From positions 9,837,001 to 9,901,000 of the forward strand of contig BRXU01000001.1 in NCBI GenBank assembly GCA_030267565.1: a DNA stretch of 64,000 bases, written 5' to 3'. A program made the translations under genes and the position numbers. The first letter of the stretch is position 1. Every line of letters begins with the position of its first letter. The notes beneath the pieces are model-generated. The model searched no databases. It worked only from the letters and a program-made list of their open reading frames with translations, and had not been told where the DNA came from. This DNA is from Pleodorina starrii. Lineage: Eukaryota > Chlorophyta > Chlorophyceae > Chlamydomonadales > Volvocaceae. This document shows, in pieces, positions 45,201 through 55,900 of the stretch.

Positions 45201-47377
45201 CCGAGATGCGAGCGAGGCACTGCACCAGGTCCGTGCGGACCAGCAGCCGAATCACCTCTGGCCCCGCCGCTTGCAAGGGACCTGTCCCGGGCCCCAGCCC
45301 GAGCAGGGCCTTGTCGATGCTGTGAATGATGGCCAAAACCACGTGGCTCCATGGCATCAGGTCTTCACCTCTTACTTCTTGAAGCACACGCGCCAGCTGC
45401 CATTCATCGTACGACTCCAGGTCCGATTCGCCCGCGGCAGGAGCGACCACCAGTAGCTGACGTGCGGCGTACGACAAGAGTTTGACCAGGCGGTATCGGG
45501 TCTTCGGGTCAGCCCAGGCGGCGGCGGCGGCGGCGGTGTCGGCGGTGAGCCGCTCGCGATTTTGCGGCCCGATCGCTGCACCACACATACGAACAGCCTC
45601 GGTCAGGGCTGCACTGGGAACCCGCCCATCGGGAGTAGCTTGGTCCGCTAGGGCAGCCAGGTACGACAGAATGCTTGCCGGGTTGCACGGGGTGCTGCCT
45701 TCCGCCGTGGTCGTGACAGTGGCAGTTGGCGCTGCCACCGCAGGCATGGTCCTTTCCGGCGTCATTGCCTCGGTGGTGGTGGGGGCCGCCGGCGTCACAC
45801 ACACGCTGCCGTCGGCCGCCGTCGCCACGGCGGCGGTGGCGGCGGTCGCTGCCGCCCCGGCCTCGAAGCTAACCGCTTCTGTCGGCCTGCCTGCCGCGGC
45901 CACGACCATGCCGCCGCTTGCAGGCGCCGTCATCACTTCAGCGGCTGCGGCTGCGATCGCCAAAGCTTCACCGCTTCCGGCACCCATCATTGTTGTCGCC
46001 GCCGGTGCCGGCCCCGTTGTTTCCGTCGCTGCGGCCGGCGCCTCAGTGCCGGCGGGTGCTGCGGCTCCGGCCTCACGGTTAAAAGGTGCCGCCGCCTCGG
46101 CGACAGCGGGCGCCGCCACCTCGGCGACAGCGGGCGCCGCCGCCTCGGCGGCAGGGGGCGCCGCCGCTACCGTTGCTGCACGGCTTTCCGCCGAAGTCAG
46201 TACCGCTGCCGCCGCCGAGGCGGCGGCGGCCACAGTTTCCCGGGTCTCAATCTCAACGCTCTCTGCTGTCGCCACCGTCGATGTCGCCGCCATTGTCGCC
46301 GATGTCGCGACAGCAGCGGGAGAGGCGGCTGCGGCAACACTGCTTCTGACCACCACCGCCATCGCCGTACTGCTTCCCGAAGACGACGACGACGGCGACG
46401 GCAACAACGATCCCCCGGTGCTGGTGGGGACTGCGGTTGTGCTTGTGTCGCTTTGCTCTGGCGTTGTGGCCCCGACGCACTGAGGTGGGCGCTCCCGGTC
46501 AACTATCCCACCCTGCCGCTGCGGCCCTGCCGCCGCCGCTTCAGCCGCCTCCACCACCTCAGCGGCGGCTCGCTGCGCCGCCCTCGCCTCGCGGACCACC
46601 TCCCAGCCCCCAACGGATGCGACCCACATCACCACCGTGGCAGCCTCCTCCGCCCGCAACGCAGCAGACGCGGCCGCGGCCGGGTCGCCCGCCGCCAGGG
46701 CCGCCTTAGCCGCCTCGACGGACCGGAACACCCGCTGCTGCTGGAGCCGCGCCAAGCTCCGGCGATGTGGGTCACCAGGGAGTGAGCTTCCGCGGCGGCG
46801 GCGGAGGAAGCATCAGCCTGCGTGCCGAGTTGCGGGCTGTCTGTGGCCACCGACAGGACGTCCGCGACAGACCCCAGGGACGACGCGGCCTCCTCGGCTT
46901 TTCGTGCGACGAGTTCGGGGTCGTAATCCGCGGGCGGGCGACAAGCGCTGAGCGCCTCAGAGGTGCCGGCAGCTGCTGACGCAATCGCTTCCGCAGCTCG
47001 CCGCGTGCGGTCCAGATGCAATCGGATCTCGTCCTCTTCCCGCGCACCTGCATGCAGCAACATACGAGCTATAAGCTATCCGGATGTTCCAGGGGCAGGG
47101 GTCCTCCAGCCGGCGCCCGCCCAGAAGCATAAACAAGCTTCGTGAACCCGCCCTTACCGGTCACGGGGCGCGCCGGGCCCGCCAGTCGATCTCGACAGCG
47201 CCGAAGCTCCGACAACGTTGCCAACAGACGGTCGTCCATGTCCGAGCGGGCCGTACTTAAGGCGGCGTCGAGGCGGCTATTGGTTGCTGAAGCCACAACA
47301 GTCTTCCCTGGTCGGACGGGCAGCCGGGAATCAGAGTCGGCAACAACCCGCCGCTCACGTGCGGCGCCGAGCAACAT
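42260..47377 (-). CDS. Large Ala-rich protein with C-terminal MYND-like zinc finger
   Basis: Exons on the minus strand: 47377-47158, 47047-44115 and 43702-42260. The ATG at 47377 is directly preceded by an in-frame TAA. Splice phases agree at both introns. Within the big exon the frame changes near 46755-46790: HSLVTHIAGAW is in one frame, and LARLQQQRVFRSVEAAKAAL downstream is in another. This means a one-base deletion, an assembly error or a missed tiny intron. Residues are about 1500 in total. A long Ala/Val/Thr/Glu repeat region (PAVAEVAAPAVAEAAAP) is followed by helical segments. The C-terminus has CANPWCTKLEGDSEAGL and YCCRACQLAHTRA, typical of the MYND-type proteins expanded in volvocine algae. 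The central CxxC pair is absent, so zinc binding may be weakened. Function unknown, presumably protein interaction. Confidence 0.68.
46756..46790 (-). other. Apparent frameshift in the MYND-like gene
   Basis: Coding-like sequence continues on both sides in different frames (shift of two, equal to one missing base). The phase of the downstream intron requires this shift. No GT-AG intron of the right length was seen. Confidence 0.6.
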
Positions 47378-49302
47378 TTAAGACGGATTGAGTGTTTCAC
47401 GCAAACAACCGGTCACCTGTTTAGCTTGTGCCGAAGTTCAGCGCCGAGCAGTCCGGTGCGCCGGGGCCTCGGCAGGATACTGGTCAGGCAGCGTGCCGCC
47501 GTGCGCGCGTTATCGGCCAGCGGACGGGAGGCAGGGGTGTACCAAGGCTACCCTATGCTGCGTATGCACCCGCGGGAAGGAAGGAGGAGTCGGCGGTTAT
47601 GCACCTGCGGGAAGGAAGGAGGAGTCGGCGGTTGTGCATGTTGCCTAGTACTCACGGCTGTTTGGGGCTGGCGTACTGGCCTTGCTTTCACATGTAAGGT
47701 CACAACGCGTGCAAGAACCCGGATGCCAGCGCTGGCACCCAAAACGCTGACCCCGAGGTTCTCAGCCCCGTACTGCAACTAGCAGACGTAGGGGTAATTA
47801 GGATCGGACCGTGAACGAAAGTTGCTCACGTCCCGAAATGGACCGGAAACGACAGATGGTACAAGAAGACTGGGGCCCCTAGGGTAACTCATCATGCGTC
47901 ATGAGCACGAACCTATCTCCATAACGCTTACGGCCGAAAATCATTGCCCTACTAAGCCGCCTACCGGAACGTCGATTATGTCCAGCACCTTTGGGGCGAG
48001 ATTTGCAACATCTTCTCAAGGAGCAACAATACGTGCAGCCTTCTTTGGCGGCTATCACAAGGCTATCATCAAATTGTAGGATACATTTGCGTTTGTTCAT
48101 GCCAAGGTTTCTGCGTTGGTACAGAAAAAATGTGGTGAGCTATGGTATCGGCTGATGGCATTGTGTGTTTCCTACAATCAAAGGTTTACATAGCACGACG
48201 CAGTGCCCACGGCAATAGGGGTGTTGGACATCAATCCCGCAGTTGCCAGTTGGGAGCAGCATGCCGGTACGGCAGTCCAGGGCCCGCCGGGCCCGCGGCG
48301 CCGCGGGACCCATCCGCCAGTCCGTGTTTGTGCGTACGGTACTTGACAAGGGCCACACTTCCGGCCTCGCTTCCTTCCTGATACGTATGTGTGTGTTTGT
48401 TGTTTGCGTGTGTCGCCCCAACCACTCCCGAAACCTGCGGATCCGCTCAGCACCACACAACGCCACCCTTGACCGCACCCGGCACCACGGGGAACCCGCC
48501 CGAGGCCCGACCAAGCATTATTGTAGCAGCAGAGTACGCTGCAGTAGTGTGTAAGCTGTTTGCTTGACGCGGCAAGCCACGACAATCATCAAACAAGGTT
48601 TATCCAAACTCTGTACTCATCATTGTCGCTGCAAGCAAAGCCTAAAACCCACAAAAACCCCTTAAACAACCGGAATCTGGATCCGGATCCAACCAGGAGG
48701 GCGCAGACGCGCCACGAGAGAACAAGACGGACGGGACAAACAAACCCCAACAGCAGCAATCAACTTCGACCGAAACTCCCGAGGAGACGTGAGAATGCGG
48801 CTCCTCCGGTAGGCCAGCCCCACCCCTTCCCCTCCCCGGACACTACACACCACGACGATGCAGCCAGTCAGTCCAAGACGCTCCACTGCAGTGCACCCGT
48901 AGACGAAGAAGTAGGAGAAGAGGAGAAGAAGAAGAAGAAGGAGAAGAAGAAGAAGAAGAAGAAGAAGAGGGAGAGAAAATAAACCGCTCATGGACGGCAA
49001 AACACAGTGTCCATTTGCCTTCGTCGACACCGCCGGCATCCATCGCGTCCATCAACCGTAGTGACGACGACGACGACGACGGCGGCAGCGGCAAACGGCG
49101 CAGTGAAACCCACACCGACCGACACCCGCTCTTTGGGGCCCCACTTGAACAATAAAACAGCAAAAACAGTAAACAAACACAACAATGACGACGACCACGA
49201 CGACGAGGACGAGGACGAGGACAACGACGACAGGCTCCGCCACCCCCCCTCCTCCTCCTCGTCCTCAAGGGGGTTTTACCGCCGGTCTCACTTCACTTCA
49301 CC
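47378..49302. other. Intergenic region with SUVH 3' UTR
   Basis: No gene recognised. A GAA/GAG purine tract lies at about 48905-48978, and AAC/GAC-rich low-complexity DNA runs from about 49030 to 49240. These probably belong to the 3' UTR of the minus-strand SUVH gene, because the stop codon is at 49303. Confidence 0.45.
48905..48978. repeat. GAA/GAG purine tract
   Basis: Mostly GAAGAAGAAGAAG, interrupted by GAG triplets; one strand is purine only. Translates as Lys/Glu runs, not a gene. Confidence 0.85.
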
Positions 49303-49888
49303 TCACATGAGCTGTCCGACGCAGTTGGGTGCCCCGCAGTGACACTCCATGCCGTACTCGCCACCGCCGCGGGCCTGTGCGTGCGTGTGTGCGTGCGTGG
49401 GGACGCAGCAGACAACGGATCGGGGAGGGGGCAGGGGGATGGAGGGGGATGGAGGGGCAGGGGCAGGGGGATGGAGGGAGGTTTTAGGGTGGGAACTGGG
49501 AAGGTGTTGCGGGGGGAGGTAGGGCAAGGTGCGGGGAGGAGGGCAAGGTGGGTGCCAGCACCAGCGGGTGGCCCTTCCCTTCCCTTTCCGGGGAAAAAGC
49601 AGACGAGGCATCTCGGGGGGCCCGGAAGAGCAACTCAGCTCTTGGGTTACCCAACCGCAGATACCCGCAAGAGATACGGAAGCCCCCCGGAGGCGGCCCC
49701 TCGGGCGCGGACGGTCCGGGGGCCGGTGTGTGCAGCCGTGCAGCAGCCGTGCGCGGTGTGCACAGCCTCGGACACGCTTGGGAGGAGGAGCAGCAGCAGC
49801 AGAGAGAGCTGAAGCAGGAGCGAATCGGCGGACGAGGCAGCCAACAGCGCAGCTCGGCACGGGGGGAGCAATGCCCCCCACGACCGCG

Positions 49889-49926
<38 letters not shown>

Positions 49927-52900
49927 GCGGACGGGGCGGGGAGCCCGCCTCCCTCCACGCCCCCCTATCACCCTACTGCTGGGTCCTTCGGGCGCCCACG
50001 TTGGCGCCCACGTGCGGCCCTCCCCTCCCCTCCCCTCCCCTCCCCTCCCCTCCCGACCCGACCCGCTGACCCGCACCTGGCTGTGGTAGCCGTAGTTGTA
50101 CGTCAACTCTGGGGTGGGGGTGGGGGTGTGGGGAGTGAATGAGCAGAGTGAACCGGGGGGAAGGGGGGAAAGGGGCGGAGACGCGTACTAAGAAGGTGGT
50201 GGCATTCGGGGTCATGTTGTCAAGAGTCGGCGCGCACAGAACCAGCCGTATGATTGATCGATAATTCCATCCAACACGGCCTCTGCCTCTGCGTCGCCGC
50301 GGGCGCAACCTATGGCCCACCCTTCGGGGCCGTGGGGCACAGCCACCCACGACCGACAGCCGCATAAATAGTCAGGCAGGCAGGCGGACAGTCCGCACAG
50401 ACAGGTGGATTGGAACTACGTAACCAGCCGACACAACCTCAGCGAGCGCCCGGTCGGCGACTGCCGCGCCCGCGCCCGCTCCCACGCCGCGCCAGCCAGC
50501 CACACGTGCACCGGCCCCGGCACCCACCCACCCACCCACCCACCCGTCATGGCGGGAATGTCCTCGGACGCGAAGAGCCCTGCGTGTGTGTGGGGGGGGG
50601 GGGTTCAGGGAGTGATATGCTCCTTTATAAAATAATGAGTCACTGCGGACGTTGATGATCAAGCTGCGACAGCCGCTGAACCTCCGGGGGGGGGGGTGAA
50701 GGGCGCAGGGCGCGGTGGGTGTGGGCCGAGGTGGAGCGATGCGGCCGTGGCGCGATGGGGAAGGGGGCGGATATGTGGACTAGCTCAGGTACCCAGAGGG
50801 GCACCCGGGTGGGGGTGGGAGTGGGGGTGGTGCGGTGGCATTGGCGATTTCTGCGGGCTCCGTGGACGGGGGACAGTCAGGGCGAGAGCCTCCACAGTGT
50901 GCGTGTATGTGTGCGTGCGTGTGTGTGTGTGTGTGTGTGGGGGGGGGGGGGGTAATCCACGTATAGGCCGGAGCCCGTAAACAACATTGTACCGGTAGCG
51001 GGGCCGGGGGCGGGGAGGGAGGGCGTGTGGTTGCGTGAGGAAAAAGAGGGGTTTGGAGAGCGCATTCCCCCATAATGCTCCCATAATGCCCCCATAATGC
51101 CCCGTCCCGACCCCGCCCCGACCCCGCCCCTCCCCGCACTCACCCACGTGGTACAGAAAGGTGCTCCGGTAGGCCCCCCCGAACACCGCCTGGATCGTCA
51201 GATTGCCGCCGCAGCTGTGGTTGATGAACCGGCCCACGTTGCCGCTGCCGCGCGCGTCGAGCACCAGCAGCGGCGCATACTCGTCGTCCCCGCCCGTCGC
51301 CGCCGCCACCGCCGACCGAGGCGCAAGTGGCGGCGGCGGCTCCACGTCCGCGCCGCTCCCCGCCGCCGCCGCGGCAGCGGCAGGGACATTGCTGTTATTG
51401 CTGTTGTTGTCCTCCTTGCTGAATATCTGCTGCAAGTAAAACGCCCCCGGGTCGTCCCCGGCCACTGCCGCGGCGGCGGTGGCCTCCGCCACCAGCGGCG
51501 GCGGAGCCGCTGCTGCAGCGGCGGCGGAGCCGCCGCCGCCGCCGTCCGCGCTCCCGCTGCCGCCCGGGTCCGTGGCCGCTGTGCACGACGCCAGCAGGTC
51601 CTCCGCCGCCTTCGGAATGGCCTCCGGCGGCAGTACGCCGTCAGGCAGGTCAATCATGGCCAAGAAACCGAGGGCGGGGTCACGGCCGCCGCCGCCGCCA
51701 CCGCCGCCGCCGTCGGCTTGCCGCACGGAAGACCCGGAGGCGCCGGCACCGCGCCCGGCGGCGGAGGTGGCGGCGGAGGCGGAGGCGGTCGCGGGGCCGC
51801 TTCTGTCGCCGCCGTTGGCCGTTGCGGCCGCGGCCGTCTTGAGCTTGCGCGCCACCGCCGCCGCGCGCGCCTGCACCTTCCGCACCTGGGCTATTGGCAG
51901 CACCGGGGGGATCTTGTGGAGGGGGATCTCCTGCTGAATGGCCTCGAGGCCCTTCTCCGCCATCTCCTGGGGAACAGGGGGAGGGGAGGGGAGGAGGCGA
52001 GGGAGGAAGGGGTGAGGGAGGCAAGGAGGCGAGGGTGCGTGCGGTGCCGCGAGGGGGAAGGCGGCGCGCTCCAAGGGAGGGAGAGGGGAACGGGCTGGGG
52101 GTAGGGCTGGGCTGGGGGCGTGAGGGTGGGTCTAATGGGTTGCATCCCCTCCCCTCCCCTCCTCTCCTCCCCTCTCGGAAGCCGCCTGCAAACCCACCGT
52201 TCCTCCTCGGCCACCGAAGCCAACAGACCTGGGTCCTGGGCCACTGTACTGTCAGGGGCCCGGGGCCTCTCGCTTGTGTCGCCTCCTCCGGCCCTCCGCC
52301 GTGCCTTCACCCCCCTATTACCGCCCCGCCTCCCCCTCCTCCCCTTCCCCTTTCCCCCGTGCCCCTCCACCCCTCCCCCAAGACCCACCGTGTATATGTG
52401 TGCGAAGAAGTCCAGGTCAAAGAGGTAGTGGTCCACCCCCTTGCGTCCCTCCGCCATGTGGTCGGTGATGAGCTGCCCCACGTAGGCACACACGAAGGAG
52501 CCGGCGGGTATGAGCTCCCGGCAGCGCACCCCCCAACCCTTGGCGGGGGTCATGAACACCTCAAGAGGGAGGACCACGCCGTTGGTCAGCTGCCGGGGCG
52601 GGGGGGGGGGGCACAGCGGCACAGCGGCACAGCGGGCGGCGGAGAGTGGGCGGGAGGGAAGGAGGGGCGAGGGGGGGTTCGAGGATGGGTAGGGTTTGGG
52701 TTAGGGTTGGGTGGAGTACGACAGTCGAGGGTAAGTTAGAGGTTGGCTTGGGTGGCCATCATGAAGATGAGTCGGACGCAGTCGGACGGTCCGAATGGCT
52801 TCTAGATGGCTGACAGTACGACGTACACCTCCCCCCCCAACACCTCCCCCCCAACACACACACAACTCCCCCCCAACACACACACACGTGCGCACACCTG

Positions 52901-55900
52901 CTTATTTAGGCGGCACTTGGCGGATGTGCACGTGACCCCGCACTCGTGCACGCCGCACGGGTCCGTCACCAGCAGACAGCCGGCAGAGTTGTACTGCTCC
53001 TCCATGTGTGGCTCGTACCTGCCGTACATGGGTACGGGTACGGGCACGGGCACGGGTAACGGCAGGGACGACCCCGGGACGCGAGGAACGAAGCCGTGCA
53101 GTCAGTGCGCCCCACAAGAAGGCCACCGAGCACCGACGTTTTGGGAGGAGCGCGGGTGGGGTGGGGTGGAGTGGTGGGTGGGTGGCCGAGTGGCCGGGGA
53201 GGGGGTGTACCCACGCCCTACCCAGGACCCACCCTCGCCCCCACCCATCATCATCACCATCACAATCATCACCTTCTCAACCAACCAACCAACCACCTAT
53301 ACATACATCGCCCACCCAGGTGTACGACGACTCACCCGGGCGGCGCCTTGGGCCCCAGGGCCCGGTCCTTGTCCGCAATCATGCGGTTGAACGCCAGGCC
53401 GCAGGTGCCGTTGACGCCGTCGCACACAAACTGGGACATCTCCTGCTGCACCAGCTGCAGCACCGGGGAGACCTGGGGCCGAGGAGGGGCCGGGGTTGAG
53501 GAGGGGGGTTGAGAGGAGGGTTTGAGAGGGGCCGGGGTGAGTGTTGCGGCAAAATGGGGAGCACGGCCCGCCGGTCCCAGCTGCCGGCACCTGGCTTGCA
53601 GGGGTGTGTGTGTGTGTGTTGGGGTGGGAGGGACTGTTATGGGTGCTGCTGCGGGAAGGGACTCGCGGGCTGACACCCCCCCTCCCTCGCCCGCGCCCTT
53701 GCCCTTGCCGTTGTCCTCGCCGTTGCCCTCACCCTGCCCCGCCCCTCTACTGCCATGTGCGCTCAGCCCACACGCCGCGCATCAACCTCCGTTTATTTCT
53801 GAACTACACACGACGCACCCCCGTGCAAACTCCGTGATGCTGCGTGCCCCCCTCCCTTCCCCACTCACCCACCGCTGCCCGCATCCACATTTCCTTTTCA
53901 TTCGTTCTTCATCACGAACACGGCAACCCCCGCTGCCCCTTTGGCCCCCCTCCCGCTGCTGCCCTCCTTCCACCCACCCACCCACCCCAACCAACCAATC
54001 CACCCACCCCAACCAACCAACCAACCAACCCTTCCACCCACCCGCCCCCTGTCCCCACCCCAGCCCCCTCCCCACCAGCTCCAGCACCCCGGGCGCCCAC
54101 TCGTACTCCCGGATGTAGCGGAAGTCCGCCGGCAGCGTCTCGTCATTGACCTGAGCGGGGGAGAGGAAGGGGAGAGGGGGCGGGGGGGGGGGGGAGGCGG
54201 GGGGAGAGGCGGGGAGAGGGGGCGGGGTAAGGGGGGGTGCACCCGCAGGGGAGGTGATCGTATCCAGTCCCAATGGGGGTGTCAGCGCTTCATCGATTCG
54301 AATCAGTGGGCGCGCGAATGATAACACTGGGGTGGCCGGTGGGTGGGGTGGGTTGGGGGAGGCGCGGGTGCGAGTGCAGGGCCGGGGCCGGCTGCTGTGC
54401 GGTGGCTCGCCCCACTCCTCCACCACACGGCCCCTCCGATCCAGTCCCGTCCAGTCCCGTCCAGTCCAGTCCAGTCCCGTCCCGTCCAGTCCAGTCCCGT
54501 CCAGTCCAGTCCCGTCCCGTCCCGTCCCGTCCCGTCCAGTCCAGTCCAGTCCAGTCCCGTCCAGTCCAGTCCAGTCCAGTCCAGTCCCGTCCAGTCCCGT
54601 CCCGTCCCGTCCCGTCCCGTCCCGTCCCGTCCCGTCCCGTCCCGTCCCGTCCCGTCCCGTCCCGTCCCGTCCCGTCCCGTCCCGTCCCGTCCCGTCCCGT
54701 CCCGTCCCGTCCCGTCCCGTCCCGTCCCGTCCCGTCCAGTCCAGTCCAGTCCAGTCCCGTCCAGTCCCGTCCAGTCCCGTCCCGTCCCGTCCCGTCCCGT
54801 CCCGTCCCGTCCAGTCCAGTCCCGTCCCGTCCAGTCCAGTCCAGTCCCGTCCAGTCCAGTCCAGTCCAGTCCAGTCCCGTCCAGTCCCGTCCAGTCCAGT
54901 CCCGTCCAGTCCAGTCCAGTCCAGTCCTGTCCCGTCCAGTCCCGTCCAGTCCAGTCCCGTCCAGTCCAGTCCCATCCAGTCCAGTCCAGTCCCGTCCAGT
55001 CCCGTCCAGTCCAGTCCCGTCCAGTCCAGTCCAGTCCAGTCCCGTCCAGTCCAGTCCCGTCCAGTCCCGTCCCATCCAGTCCAGTCCCGTCCAGTCCAGT
55101 CCAGTCCCGTCCCGTCCCGTCCCGTCCCGTCCCGTCCCGTCCCGTCCCGTCCCGTCCCGTCCCGTCCCGTCCAGTCCCGTCCCGTCCAGTCCAGTCCCGT
55201 CCAGTCCAGTCCCGTCCAGTCCCGTCCAGTCCAGTCCCGTCCAGTCCAGTCCCGTCCAGTCCAGTCCAGTCCAGTCCCGTCCAGTCCAGTCCCGTCCCGT
55301 CCAGTCCAGTCCCGTCCAGTCCCGTCCAGTCCAGTCCCGTCCAGTCCCGTCCAGTCCCGTCCCGTCCAGTCCAGTCCCGTCCAGTCCCGTCCAGTCCAGT
55401 CCCGTCCAGTCCCGTCCAGTCCAGTCCCGTCCAGTCCAGTCCCGTCCAGTCCCGTCCAGTCCCGTCCAGTCCCGTCCCGTCCAGTCCAGTCCCGTCCCGT
55501 CCCGTCCCGTCCCGTCCCGTCCCGTCCCGTCCCGTCCCGTCCCGTCCCGTCCAGTCCAGTCCCGTCCAGTCCAGTCCCGTCCAGTCCAGTCCCGTCCCGT
55601 CCAGTCCAGTCCCGTCCAGTCCAGTCCAGTCCCGTCCAGTCCAGTCCAGTCCCGTCCCGTCCAGTCCCGTCCAGTCCAGTCCCGTCCAGTCCAGTCCCGT
55701 CCCGTCCAGTCCAGTCCAGTCCAGTCCAGTCCCGTCCCGTCCCGTCCCGTCCCGTCCAGTCCAGTCCCGTCCAGTCCAGTCCAGTCCAGTCCCGTCCAGT
55801 CCAGTCCCGTCCAGTCCAGTCCAGTCCCGTCCAGTCCAGTCCCGTCCAGTCCCGTCCAGTCCCGTCCAGTCCCGTCCAGTCCAGTCCCGTCCAGTCCAGT

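Noticed and set aside
45482..46483. Plus-strand Ala/Val-rich frame of 333 codons
   Set aside because: Shadow of the Ala/Glu/Thr-rich region of the minus-strand MYND-like gene, whose splice phases and C-terminal motif support the minus strand.
48560..48982. Frame ending in a long Lys/Glu run
   Set aside because: Comes from the GAA/GAG tract in the probable SUVH 3' UTR; no domain.
52690..52720. Telomere-like TTTGGGTTAGGGTTGGG
   Set aside because: Only one or two imperfect units within an SUVH intron; too short for an interstitial telomere. The (GGGTT)n run at 35444 has a different unit.
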